Assembly: GCA_017551865.1 (NCBI GenBank)
Contig: JAFZKB010000027.1
Location: 206,818-270,817 of the forward strand
DNA length: 64,000 nt
Direction: 5' to 3'
From: Clostridiales bacterium
Lineage (GTDB): Bacteria > Bacillota > Clostridia > Saccharofermentanales > Saccharofermentanaceae
The notes beneath the pieces were generated by a model. It saw only the letters and a program-made list of their open reading frames with translations, ran no database searches and was not told the DNA's origin. A program made the translations under genes and the position numbers. Below, piece by piece: positions 40,460 through 48,825 of the stretch; the stretch's first letter is position 1, and each line of letters begins with the position of its first letter.

Positions 40460-41740
40460 TCAGTTCTTCTCCAACATATCCGAAACGGCCATCATGACCG
40501 CCAGTTTCACCTGTTCAAATACCAGACCGCCCTGCATATATACGAGGTACGGCGGTTTTACAGGGCCATCGGCGGAAAGCTCGATAGATGCGCCCTGTAC
40601 AAAAGCACCTGCCGCCATAACGACCTGCGCGTCATATCCCGGCATGTCCCACGGCTCCGGCGAGACGAAAGAATCCACCGGGGAGCAGGATTGTACTTTT
40701 CTACAAAAGTTTACCATTTGTTGCTCATCTGGGAAAGCCACACTTTGCACAATATCTCCGCGAAGGTCCGTCGAAGAAGGTGCACATTGGCATCCGGCCA
40801 TCTCGAGGAGCTTTGCGGCAAAGACCGCACCCTTCATGGCTTCCGCGACGACATGCGGCGCCAGGAAAAGGCCCTGTGCGATCTGCCGGTTAAAGCCGAG
40901 AGAAGGTCCGACATGGCTTCCGAGACCCGGGGCGGTAACACGCTCCGCCACTCTCTCGACCAGATCTTTTCGACCGGCCACATAGGCACCGGAAGGACAG
41001 ATCCCGCCGCCGGCATTCTTGATCAGAGACCCGGCGCAAAGATCCGCACCCAGTGCACACGGCTCCTGCGTCTCCACGAATTCGCCGTAGCAGTTATCTA
41101 CAAAAACGATAATGTCTTCTCTTATACCCTTGACCAGATCGACGACCGCCTTGATGTCTTCTCCGAGAAGGCAGCGTCTGCTGGTATAGCCCTTCGACTT
41201 TTGGAGGAAAACGACCTTTGTTTCCGGCTTAATGGCCGCTCTGATCGCCTCAAGATCAGGCGATCCGTCAGCACGAAGCTGCACTTCGTTATACTTCATG
41301 CCATAGTCTAAAAGAGAGCCTGTAAACGTATCGTCCTTCTTCTCGACACCGAGTGCCGATGCAAGCGTATCGTAAGGACGTCCGGTCACAGCCAGCATCT
41401 CTTCTCCCGGCTTTAAGATACCGAAAAGGCAAGCCACCAGGATCTGCGTACCGCAGGTGACCTGAATACGGACATAGGCGGCTTCCGCGCCGAAGATCTC
41501 CGCATACATCTGCTCGATCTTCTCTCTTCCGATATCGTCGTAGCCATAGCCGGTAGTCGCGCCTAAATGCGCCTCGGCAAAACGGGCATTTCTGAATGCC
41601 TGAAGGACACGTAGCTGGTTATATTGCTTTACTTCATCGATCTTGGAGAAAACAGCAGAAACGGCGGTCATCGCTTCATCTGCCATGCTGACCACCGTAT
41701 CACTGATTCCATACATTGTTTTGAATGGATCCTGATTCAT
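40460..41740 (-). CDS. PLP enzyme of the methionine gamma-lyase / aluminium-resistance family
   Basis: 426 aa fold-type-I PLP enzyme. YVRIQVTCGTQIL binds the cofactor phosphate, DNCYGEF carries the PLP-pyridine Asp, and K241 (SLIKNAGGG) is the Schiff-base lysine. The family (PF06838) was named from aluminium resistance, but members are thought to be C-S lyases acting on methionine-like substrates. The start codon overlaps the ACT-gene stop by 1 nt (TGATG). Its company, IorAB and an ACT protein, suggests amino-acid catabolism. Confidence 0.88.
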   Translation of the reverse strand: MNQDPFKTMYGISDTVVSMADEAMTAVSAVFSKIDEVKQYNQLRVLQAFRNARFAEAHLGATTGYGYDDIGREKIEQMYAEIFGAEAAYVRIQVTCGTQILVACLFGILKPGEEMLAVTGRPYDTLASALGVEKKDDTFTGSLLDYGMKYNEVQLRADGSPDLEAIRAAIKPETKVVFLQKSKGYTSRRCLLGEDIKAVVDLVKGIREDIIVFVDNCYGEFVETQEPCALGADLCAGSLIKNAGGGICPSGAYVAGRKDLVERVAERVTAPGLGSHVGPSLGFNRQIAQGLFLAPHVVAEAMKGAVFAAKLLEMAGCQCAPSSTDLRGDIVQSVAFPDEQQMVNFCRKVQSCSPVDSFVSPEPWDMPGYDAQVVMAAGAFVQGASIELSADGPVKPPYLVYMQGGLVFEQVKLAVMMAVSDMLEKN

Positions 41741-42171
41741 CAGATACCGTAAACCTCCTCAGGTTTTAAGATCCTGATACCGGCCTCTTCAAACTTCTTG
41801 ATCACAGGATCGAAGTTCTGCACACGGATCACCATCACTGCCTCATCGGACTTTCTTCCGACGAACCCGTAGATGTATTCCATCGACTCGCCCGTTTCGG
41901 AAAACGTCGTAAGGGAGTGATCCAGCGTACCCGGCTTATCCGGGATCGCAATCGCAAGGACCGGTGTCATGCTTACCGTAAAGCCAGCTTCCGTAAGCAC
42001 TGTAACCGCTTCTTCCGGTTTATCCAGAATCATACGGAGGACACCGTAATCCGTCGAATCTGCCACATAGAGAGCACGGATATCGATATTCGCCTTGCCA
42101 AGAACCTTCGTCACTTCAGCCAGACGGCCAAAAGAATTCTCAAGGAATACATTGATCTGCTTGACTAACAT
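41740..42171 (-). CDS. Tandem ACT-domain protein
   Basis: 143 aa made of two ACT domains (about 3-65 and 70-140; VLAIAIPDKPGTLDHSLTTFSE opens the second). ACT domains bind amino acids as regulatory ligands. Proteins of this size are commonly encoded beside indolepyruvate oxidoreductase and phenylacetate-CoA ligase genes and probably sense an aromatic or branched amino acid. AGGAGGG precedes the ATG by 8 nt. The stop overlaps the next start. Confidence 0.88.
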   Translation of the reverse strand: MLVKQINVFLENSFGRLAEVTKVLGKANIDIRALYVADSTDYGVLRMILDKPEEAVTVLTEAGFTVSMTPVLAIAIPDKPGTLDHSLTTFSETGESMEYIYGFVGRKSDEAVMVIRVQNFDPVIKKFEEAGIRILKPEEVYGI

Positions 42172-42202
42172 ACGGAAAACCCTCCTTGGATTTTATATTT
42201 CT

Positions 42203-42208
42203 ATTATA
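42203..42208 (-). promoter_or_regulatory. Possible internal promoter before the ACT gene
   Basis: Minus-strand TATAAT in the 55-nt gap after iorB; no good -35. It may boost the ACT-lyase-HlyD-yggS part of the run. Confidence 0.35.
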
Positions 42209-42226
42209 TCGCAAGAAAGCGGATTT

Positions 42227-42823
42227 TTACGATACAAAATCTCTGCCCTTGTTAAAAGCTTCGATATTCATAGGGATGAGTTTTGCCTTGCTGGCGAAAG
42301 CCTCGTTGATTGCTTCTTCCCACAGCTCCTTCGGGAAATCCATACCTGCAGAAAGAGCACCGACCATAACCATGTTTACGGCCTTGCTGCTGCCGCAGGA
42401 AAGAGCAGCGGAAAGTGCATCAAATTCCACGATCTTGGCATTTCCGGAAGCGGAAGCATCGAGCGAATCCTTGATGTTTTCCGGATACTCGGCATTACCG
42501 AGAAGGACTGGAAGAGACTTGATCTTCTGGGAGTTTACAAGGAGAATTCCATCTTTCTTCAGAAGATTTGCCCAGCGGACTGCCTCTACTTCTTCAAAAG
42601 CGAGGACATAGTCGGCCATGCCTTCTTCGATGATCGGAGAATAGACCTTCTCACCCATTCTTACATATGTGATTACGGAACCGCCGCGCTGGCTCATGCC
42701 GTGTACTTCCGATACCTTGATATCGAGGCCGAGCTTCATGGCGAGAATGCCGAGGAGCTTTCCGGCGATCAAGGTTCCCTGTCCGCCGACACCGGCGAGT
42801 ACGATTGAAATATCCTTTGCCAT
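42227..42823 (-). CDS. iorB: Indolepyruvate:ferredoxin oxidoreductase beta subunit
   Basis: 198 aa from the ATG at 42821-42823 (GGAGGAG upstream, 1 nt after iorA). The gamma-type 2-oxoacid oxidoreductase domain shows SIVLAGVGGQGTLIAGKLLG and SEVHGMSQRGGSVITYVRMG. With IorA it oxidatively decarboxylates indolepyruvate and other aryl-2-oxoacids to aryl-acetyl-CoA, reducing ferredoxin. No separate start upstream is needed. Confidence 0.94.
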   Translation of the reverse strand: MAKDISIVLAGVGGQGTLIAGKLLGILAMKLGLDIKVSEVHGMSQRGGSVITYVRMGEKVYSPIIEEGMADYVLAFEEVEAVRWANLLKKDGILLVNSQKIKSLPVLLGNAEYPENIKDSLDASASGNAKIVEFDALSAALSCGSSKAVNMVMVGALSAGMDFPKELWEEAINEAFASKAKLIPMNIEAFNKGRDFVS

Positions 42824-42824
42824 A

Positions 42825-44594
42825 TTATTGCTCCTCCTTTCTGGAAAGTGCATTGAACTTACACATGTTGATGCAAAGACCGCAGGCATTGCAGGCCTCC
42901 GGATCGATCACCGGCTTCTTATCGTCACCGGCAACGAGTGCCGGGCACATGATACGGGAGCAGGCGCCGCATTTCTTGCAGGCATCTTCATTCAGGACGA
43001 TGGACACGCCCTTCGGCTTTTTACCGGTCGGGATCAGTGCGCATGGACGGCGTACAATGATCACGGATACGCAATCCTTCGCGATCTCTTCTTTAACGAT
43101 CTTTTCGACTTCGTAGGTATCTACCGGATCAACGGTTCTTACAGATGTAACACCGACGCTTCTGCAGAGTGTCTCCAGGTCGATGGCCGGAGCCGGCTGC
43201 AGACGGATGTTCTTTCCGGATGCCGGGTTCTGCTGATGTCCTGTCATGCCTGTGATGGAGTTATCGAGGATCATGACGGTGATCGCGCTCTGGTTATATA
43301 CTGCGTTGATAAGGTTTGTGATACCAGAGTGCAGGAATGTCGAGTCACCGATTACGGCTACGGTCTTCTTACTGTCTTCCCCATCGGAAGCCTTGTCGAA
43401 ACCGTGGGCCATACCGACTGATGCGCCCATGCAGACGGAAACGTCCATCGCGGCTGTCGGCGGAAGCGTACCCAGCGTATAGCATCCGATATCGCCCATG
43501 ACCTGTACCTTCGCACGATTTAATGCGAGGAACATTCCCTTATGCGGACAGCCGGCGCAAAGAAGCGGCGGACGGCCCGGAGCCTTCGGAAGTTTATCAA
43601 GGTCCAGTGCTTTCTCCGGAAGAGCTTCCGAAGAAAGTACGGAACGGATCATGCGGGAATTATATTCGCCCTGCAGCGTGAAAAGATCTTTTCCCTCACA
43701 GGCAATGCCGGCGGCCTTGATCTCTGTCTCCATAAACGGATCAAGTTCTTCGACCACGACCAGACGGTCTACCTTCGATGCGAAATCGCGGATCAGATCC
43801 ATCGGAAGCGGCCATACGCAGCCGAGCTTCAGGACGGAAGCAGACGGAACACCTTCCTTCACATACTGATAGGAAGCGCCTGCGGTGATGATACCGAGCT
43901 TGGTGTCATTCATCTCTACTTTATGGATGCCCATGCTGAGGAACTCTTCATTCGAAGCCTTGGCGATATCCAGTGTTCTCTGCTCGACCACTACGTGGCG
44001 CTTAATGGCCATGGCCGGCATCATAACATACTTATTAACGTTCTTCTCATAAGGCTTAACGACGATATCTTCCGGATCGGAAAGCTCGACGAGCGAACGG
44101 GAATGGGAAACGCGGGTATGCATTCTTAAGATGACCGGAGTATCAAATCTCTCGGAAAGATCAAATGCCATCTTGGCGAAATCCTTACACTCCTGGCTGT
44201 CAGAAGGCTCGAGGATCATGAGCTTGGCTGCACGTCCGTAGTTTCTGCTGTCCTGTTCGTCCTGGGAACTGTGCATGCCCGGGTCGTCAGCTACAACGAA
44301 TACCAGACCGCCGTTTACGCCTTCATAAGCAGCTGTAAACATCGGGTCGGCCGCTACGTTCATCCCAACATGCTTCATGCATGTCATGGCACGTGCACCA
44401 CGGATAGAAGCACCGATCGCTACCTCGGATGCTACCTTTTCGTTCGTCGCCCACTCGCAGTAAATGCGGTCGTAGGTGGCGATCGTCTCAGTGATCTCTG
44501 TGCTCGGGGTACCCGGATAGGAGGACACTACCTTCACTCCTGCCTCATAGGCACCACGTGCAACAGCTTCATTACCTAACATGATCTGTTTCAC
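42825..44594 (-). CDS. iorA: Indolepyruvate:ferredoxin oxidoreductase alpha subunit
   Basis: 589 aa, GTG start at 44592-44594 preceded by TGAGGT. N-terminal pyrimidine-binding domain (LGNEAVARGAYEAGVKVVSSYPGTPSTEI), central domain, then a TPP domain (CAGCPHKG, MGDIGCYTLG, IGDSTFLHSGI). The C-terminus has two ferredoxin clusters, CKKCGACSRIMCP and CNACGLCINMC; the first is slightly irregular in spacing, which is usual for IorA. It acts in anaerobic aromatic amino-acid catabolism. First gene of the IorAB-ACT-lyase-HlyD-yggS run. Confidence 0.95.
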   Translation of the reverse strand: MKQIMLGNEAVARGAYEAGVKVVSSYPGTPSTEITETIATYDRIYCEWATNEKVASEVAIGASIRGARAMTCMKHVGMNVAADPMFTAAYEGVNGGLVFVVADDPGMHSSQDEQDSRNYGRAAKLMILEPSDSQECKDFAKMAFDLSERFDTPVILRMHTRVSHSRSLVELSDPEDIVVKPYEKNVNKYVMMPAMAIKRHVVVEQRTLDIAKASNEEFLSMGIHKVEMNDTKLGIITAGASYQYVKEGVPSASVLKLGCVWPLPMDLIRDFASKVDRLVVVEELDPFMETEIKAAGIACEGKDLFTLQGEYNSRMIRSVLSSEALPEKALDLDKLPKAPGRPPLLCAGCPHKGMFLALNRAKVQVMGDIGCYTLGTLPPTAAMDVSVCMGASVGMAHGFDKASDGEDSKKTVAVIGDSTFLHSGITNLINAVYNQSAITVMILDNSITGMTGHQQNPASGKNIRLQPAPAIDLETLCRSVGVTSVRTVDPVDTYEVEKIVKEEIAKDCVSVIIVRRPCALIPTGKKPKGVSIVLNEDACKKCGACSRIMCPALVAGDDKKPVIDPEACNACGLCINMCKFNALSRKEEQ

Positions 44595-44619
44595 TTTTCA
44601 TACCTCACTTATATTCAGT

Positions 44620-44656
44620 TAGTGTTCACTAGAATTAGCACCCGTCTATTGTATCA
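44620..44656 (-). promoter_or_regulatory. iorA promoter with downstream dyad
   Basis: Minus-strand extended -10 TGATACAAT (44648-44656). About 10 nt after the predicted start lies a dyad TAGTG-TT-CACTA (44620-44631), placed where a repressor would block elongation. Confidence 0.5.
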
Positions 44657-44660
44657 CGAT

Positions 44661-46274
44661 TTAGTCTTTAAGATCATCAATTCTCGCCGGAATGTCTTTC
44701 GGCATATCCTTGAAGGCCGCGTCAATGACTTTCTTATCGAGCTTCGGAGAGATCCAGGATACGACCGGTACCAGGACGATGCCGAACAGCATAGCGAATG
44801 CGCCTGCATTGATCGGAGATGCCAGATTAACCGGAAGACCTGTAGGGAACTTGAAGTTATGTCCGAAGAGAGCACCATTGCTTAAGATCAGGTGGGAGAC
44901 GGTAATGCCGACACCACTGATGAAGGAAGCCCATACAGCTGCCTTCGTAACGCCCTTCCAGAAAAGACCATAGAGGAACGGAGCCAGGAAAGAACCGGCC
45001 ATAGCGCCCCAGGAGATGGACATCAGCTTGGTGATGTAGACATCGTTGCTGTGGTAAGAGTAAAGAGCCAGCAGCATGGATACTACTACGAAGAACGCAA
45101 GAAGGATACGGATAATGGTGACCTTCTTCTTCTCATTCATATCTTTGATGACATTGTCTGCGAGCACATCGAGTGTGATCGTGGAGCTGGATGTCAGTAC
45201 CAGAGAAGTCAGTGTGGACATGGAAGCCGAGAGTACCAGAACAACGAGGATCGCGACGAGAAGTGTCGGGATCGCCTGATCGAGGATGATCGGCATGATC
45301 TTATCCATGTTGAGTCCGCCGGAAGCGGTCTTGATATCGTCTGCTGTCACGAAGATGCGGGCAAAACCACCCATGAAGTAAGAACCACCTGCGATGATAA
45401 CAGCGAATATCGTGGAAACGATCGTAGCTGTATGTACGGACTTATCGTCCTTGATGGAGTAGAACTTCTGTACCATCTGCGGAAGACCCCATGTGCCCAG
45501 AGAAGTCAGGATAACTACACCGAGAAGGTTAAGAGGTTCAGGTCCAAAGAGCGAGGAATATACGCCCTGGAAAGAGGAACCGTTTGCTGCCGGGATCTTA
45601 GACAGTTCTGTCATGGAATCCATCAGACCGCCGTGATAGTTGAGTACGCAGATGATCGTCATCGTGATACCGACGATCATGATGATGCCCTGGATAAAGT
45701 CGTTGATGGCTGTGGACATATAGCCGCCGAGGATAACGTAGGTGGCCGCAAGGAGGCTCATCACGATGATGCAGAGCTCATAACCGTAAGAGATACGGTC
45801 GAGACGAAGTGCAGATGTAAAGAGATAAGAAAGTCCATTAAATACGGAAGCGGAATACGGGATCATGAAGATGAAGATAATGATCGCCGCCGCAATACGC
45901 AGGGACTTGGAATTATAACGCTTACCGAAAAAGTCCGGCATTGTGTTCGTATTCAGTGTCTTGGTCATGATACGGCAGCGTTTACCGAGAATGACCCATG
46001 CGGCCAGAGAACCGATAAAGGCATTGCCCAGACCGATCCAGAGCGAAGAAACACCGAAGTCCCAACCGAACTTACCGGCATAACCGATGAAAATAACTGC
46101 GGAAAAATACGTGGCGCCAAATGAAAAAGCTGTAAGCCACGGTCCTACCTTTCTACCGCCGAGTACAAAAGAAGAAACATCTTTGGTGTTTTTTCTCGAG
46201 TACACTCCTACCGAGATGATCATTGCGAAGAACACGACAATGACTATCCCATACAACAAGTCGAGAGAATCCAT
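44661..46274 (-). CDS. Sodium:solute symporter (SSS family, PutP-like)
   Basis: 537 aa with about 13 membrane segments. SSS signatures are GGRKVGPWLTAFSFGATYFSAVIFIGYAG in TM2-TM3 and YVILGGYMSTAINDFIQGIIMIVG. The family couples substrate uptake to Na+; PutP-type members carry proline, pantothenate or other organic acids, and I cannot set the substrate. It sits upstream of iorA but has a separate promoter and converging control, so uptake of an amino acid for the IorAB pathway is only a suggestion. Confidence 0.9.
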   Translation of the reverse strand: MDSLDLLYGIVIVVFFAMIISVGVYSRKNTKDVSSFVLGGRKVGPWLTAFSFGATYFSAVIFIGYAGKFGWDFGVSSLWIGLGNAFIGSLAAWVILGKRCRIMTKTLNTNTMPDFFGKRYNSKSLRIAAAIIIFIFMIPYSASVFNGLSYLFTSALRLDRISYGYELCIIVMSLLAATYVILGGYMSTAINDFIQGIIMIVGITMTIICVLNYHGGLMDSMTELSKIPAANGSSFQGVYSSLFGPEPLNLLGVVILTSLGTWGLPQMVQKFYSIKDDKSVHTATIVSTIFAVIIAGGSYFMGGFARIFVTADDIKTASGGLNMDKIMPIILDQAIPTLLVAILVVLVLSASMSTLTSLVLTSSSTITLDVLADNVIKDMNEKKKVTIIRILLAFFVVVSMLLALYSYHSNDVYITKLMSISWGAMAGSFLAPFLYGLFWKGVTKAAVWASFISGVGITVSHLILSNGALFGHNFKFPTGLPVNLASPINAGAFAMLFGIVLVPVVSWISPKLDKKVIDAAFKDMPKDIPARIDDLKD

Positions 46275-46353
46275 ATTCTACCATCCTTCTGCTGCCGTTT
46301 CTGACAGCCCTACAATTTACTTTCGCCCAAAAGGGCATAAAAACTACATTCCC

Positions 46354-46381
46354 ATGATAACAGAGAAACGAAAAGATGCAA
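46354..46381 (-). promoter_or_regulatory. Symporter promoter and leader hairpins
   Basis: Minus strand TTGCAT (46376-46381), 16-nt spacer ending TG-T, TATCAT (46354-46359). The leader then has GCCC-TTTT-GGGC and GCTGTC/GGCAGC hairpins, the second close to the ribosome site. Confidence 0.65.
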
Positions 46382-46408
46382 GGGTTTTTCGGCGTTTCAG
46401 GGAAAAAT

Positions 46409-47191
46409 CTACTCGATAGTTATGGATTGTCCGCAGATCAGATCATGGACCTTATCTTTTAGTTCGTCTTTCAGGAACTGAAACTGCTCTTCTCCCGTGC
46501 AGTGACAGGAATAATACTCCGCACAGGAATCCTTCATGGCCTTTACTGCCTCCAAAAGAAGATCCTCATCCCAGATCGGGTCATATTTCATAAGATGCAA
46601 GCCGCCAACGAACGCGTTAAAACGGAATGCATGCACGAGATTGATAAGGCCTTTGTGCGTGCAGCCGCTGATCAGATAGGTCTTATACCCTTCCTTGATC
46701 ATAAGATACATCTCATGCTCGTATTTTTCTTTTTCCAGGATCTTACCGCGCTTAACCTTCTGGCCGTGCGTATCGATGGATTTTACTAGTCTGCCGATCT
46801 TTACGAAGGAAAGCTCCGGATCGATCGTAATATCGTCTCTGACCTTAATAAATCGCGGGTGCCCGTCGAGTGTCTCATCCAGGCCGATATACTTATTCTG
46901 TCCGTTATAATGCGGTTCGAACACCAGCTCATTCATATAGATGTTCGCGATCTTATTTACATCCAGAAAAGAAAGCAGACCGCCGCCATGGTCATAGTGT
47001 CCGTGCGAAAGGAAAGCCACGTCGACTTTCCCTAGATCGATCCCGAGTTTTTCGGCGTTACTTAAGAAGTTACTGCCCGCTCCGAAATCAAAAAGGATCT
47101 TATGCCTTTCTGTCTCGATATAAAGGCTTAATCCGTGCTCAGAAAGAAACCCGGGCCGGCTTTTGTTTTCCGAAAGAACTGTGACCTTCAT
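46409..47191 (-). CDS. MBL-fold metallo-hydrolase
   Basis: 260 aa. The metal motif HxHxDH is SHGHYDHGGG (about 63-72), with ILFDFGAGSNFLSNAEKLGIDL before it and SGCTHKGLINL and GGLHLM supplying later ligands. The arrangement is that of the archaeal/clostridial DHPPS-like group (annotated as 7,8-dihydropterin-6-yl-methyl beta-ribofuranosylaminobenzene phosphate synthase relatives). The true substrate is unknown. AAGGAG lies 8 nt before the ATG. Probably single-gene. Confidence 0.88.
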   Translation of the reverse strand: MKVTVLSENKSRPGFLSEHGLSLYIETERHKILFDFGAGSNFLSNAEKLGIDLGKVDVAFLSHGHYDHGGGLLSFLDVNKIANIYMNELVFEPHYNGQNKYIGLDETLDGHPRFIKVRDDITIDPELSFVKIGRLVKSIDTHGQKVKRGKILEKEKYEHEMYLMIKEGYKTYLISGCTHKGLINLVHAFRFNAFVGGLHLMKYDPIWDEDLLLEAVKAMKDSCAEYYSCHCTGEEQFQFLKDELKDKVHDLICGQSITIE

Positions 47192-47224
47192 CAGACGATC
47201 TCCTTTTAAAGCTTATCTTCTTTC

Positions 47225-47230
47225 ATTATA
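47225..47230 (-). promoter_or_regulatory. -10 element for the metallo-hydrolase gene
   Basis: Minus-strand TATAAT, 33 nt before the ATG, directly after the terminator stem; -35 weak. Confidence 0.45.
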
Positions 47231-47232
47231 AC

Positions 47233-47272
47233 CGAAAAGAAAAGGAGTTGCCTTTTAATGGGCAACTCCTTC
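47233..47272. terminator. Terminator after the lipoprotein gene
   Basis: Perfect 11-bp stem AAGGAGTTGCC / GGCAACTCCTT (47242-47252, 47261-47271). The minus-strand tail is TTTTCTTTTC and the plus-strand tail TCTTTTAC. Confidence 0.8.
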
Positions 47273-47299
47273 TTTTACTTTTGCAGTTAGAAAATCTGA

Positions 47300-48436
47300 T
47301 TATTTGCAGAGAGCCTTTGCAAATGCATTGATCTTTTCTACCTTCTCCGCAGCCGAGCTCATGGAAAGAGCAACGATCATGCCGTTTTCAGAGAAATAGT
47401 AGATGCAGGAGTAATCAGAATACTGATAAGATACATAGCCCCAGTCATCAGACACTTCATAGTTTGTGCAGATAGACTTGAGAGATCCTGTCATGGAATC
47501 AAAGTAAGCCTTTGCAGAAGCAGTATCAGAGAATTCATAGTACTGATACATCAGTTCGAATTCAGCATCATAAGCAACAACTGTCTCTGTTGTAGCATAA
47601 GAACCAACAGAACCTGCACCGGTAGCAATCATAGAACCTGCAGAATCCGGATCAGCTTCCTTGAGGATCTTCTCGAAAACATCCTTGTCGACCTTGATCT
47701 TCTTCGGTGTTACCTTTTCAAGCTTTGCAGCCGGGCCGGCAGCAGATGTAGCAGAAGTATCATCTGTCGGAGCCTTAGTTTCCTTGGTGTCCTTGGTATC
47801 TTCTGTCGCCTCTGTGGTTTCCTTTGTATCGTCTGTCGGTGCCTTTGTTGTCGCATCGGTCTCATCGGTTTCCAGAGAGATCTCTGTCGTCGGAGAAGAG
47901 ATGGAAAGGAAATCTTCGCAAGCTTCGATTACCGGTACGAGGAGCTCTTCACAGAACTCAGGACCATTTGTGAGAGTATACTCGTCATCTTCTACTTCGA
48001 ACTCGAGAGTACAATCAACAGAGATATACTTCTTTTCTTTCTGTGCTTCGATTGCTTCGATGAAATCATCCTCATCACCGTCAGCTTCCTCAGCAGCTGC
48101 CTCATAGTCAGGCATCGTTACAGTAACCGGAACGGTAGCCTTCTTCTTCTTTTCCTTGATATCGTCTTCGTTGATCTCAAAGGAAGCCTTGTCCATTACG
48201 GCCTTGATGGCATCGCAGGAAGCGATCTCTTCAAAAGTCTCGATCGTCTCCTCCATACCTTCGATCTTCTTGAGCTTCTTGACACTCAGAGAAGTAACAG
48301 CCTCAAGGACATTCTCAGCGGCTTCACCTGCCGGAGAAGCTTCTTTCTTTCCGGACTTCTTGCTGCATGCTGCGGCAGAGATGACCATAGCGAAAGAAAG
48401 TGCAACACAAGCGAGTTTCTTAACTTTCATGTTCAT
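47300..48436 (-). CDS. Lipoprotein with Thr/Asp/Glu/Lys-rich linker
   Basis: 378 aa. Lipoprotein signal ending SAAAC. The first domain (about 35-170, helical start ENVLEAVTSLSVKKLKKIEG then beta strands) resembles the NTF2-like DUF4878/DUF5105 lipoproteins. A low-complexity linker (about 190-235, TTKAPTDDTKETTEATEDTK-like) leads to a second domain (about 240-378) of unknown type. Probably surface-anchored; function unknown. It has a strong promoter and its own terminator. Confidence 0.78.
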   Translation of the reverse strand: MNMKVKKLACVALSFAMVISAAACSKKSGKKEASPAGEAAENVLEAVTSLSVKKLKKIEGMEETIETFEEIASCDAIKAVMDKASFEINEDDIKEKKKKATVPVTVTMPDYEAAAEEADGDEDDFIEAIEAQKEKKYISVDCTLEFEVEDDEYTLTNGPEFCEELLVPVIEACEDFLSISSPTTEISLETDETDATTKAPTDDTKETTEATEDTKDTKETKAPTDDTSATSAAGPAAKLEKVTPKKIKVDKDVFEKILKEADPDSAGSMIATGAGSVGSYATTETVVAYDAEFELMYQYYEFSDTASAKAYFDSMTGSLKSICTNYEVSDDWGYVSYQYSDYSCIYYFSENGMIVALSMSSAAEKVEKINAFAKALCK

Positions 48437-48496
48437 TGTTCATCCTCCATTTATAAAATTCGTTCTTTTTCCTTTAATTGCTTATCGCAACTAAAA

Positions 48497-48525
48497 ATTA
48501 TACTATAAGAAATTTTACAAATCAA
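48497..48525 (-). promoter_or_regulatory. Promoter of the lipoprotein gene
   Basis: Minus strand TTGATT (48520-48525), 17-nt spacer, TATAAT (48497-48502), 60 nt before the ATG and right after the tRNA terminator. Confidence 0.7.
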
Positions 48526-48532
48526 ATAAGAC

Positions 48533-48566
48533 AAAAAAAGACTTGAGGATCAGATCCTCAAGTCTT
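48533..48566 (-). terminator. Terminator after tRNA-Leu
   Basis: Perfect 13-bp stem AAGACTTGAGGAT / ATCCTCAAGTCTT with a 3-nt loop, followed by TTTTTTTG on the minus strand, immediately after the CCA end. Confidence 0.92.
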
Positions 48567-48648
48567 GGTGCGGCGAACGGGACTTGAACCCGTATGGTCG
48601 CCCACACGCCCCTCAAACGTGCGCGTCTGCCAATTCCGCCACCGCCGC
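48566..48648 (-). tRNA. tRNA-Leu (anticodon GAG)
   Basis: 83 nt including encoded CCA. The acceptor stem GCGGCGG pairs with TCGCCGC. The D-arm GGCGGAATTGGCAGAC, long variable arm (GTGGGCGACCATAC region) and T-loop GGGTTCAAGTCCC are typical of class II tRNA-Leu. The anticodon loop TTGAGGG closed by CACGT/GCGTG places GAG at 34-36. It reads CUC/CUU leucine codons. Confidence 0.96.
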
Positions 48649-48668
48649 ATGGCTGTAAAGCATGAATA

Positions 48669-48697
48669 ATTATACTGATACAATGAGGGTGTGTCAA
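48669..48697 (-). promoter_or_regulatory. Consensus promoter of tRNA-Leu
   Basis: Minus strand TTGACA (48692-48697), 17-nt spacer, TATAAT (48669-48674): a full sigma-70/A consensus 21 nt before the tRNA. Confidence 0.9.
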
Positions 48698-48769
48698 TAT
48701 CCTTTTTCAGATATAGATGAATGATTTTTCAAACCCCTCCCATTGTACATTTCTATACGTATATTTCAG

Positions 48770-48804
48770 GAAAAGAAAAGAGCTGCCTCAAGAAAGGCAG
48801 CTCT
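48770..48804 (-). terminator. Terminator after the surface-protein gene
   Basis: Stem AGAGCTGCCT / AGGCAGCTCT with TTTTCTTTTC on the minus strand, 22 nt after the stop codon. Confidence 0.85.
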
Positions 48805-48825
48805 CTATTTTAATCAGTTATCTGA

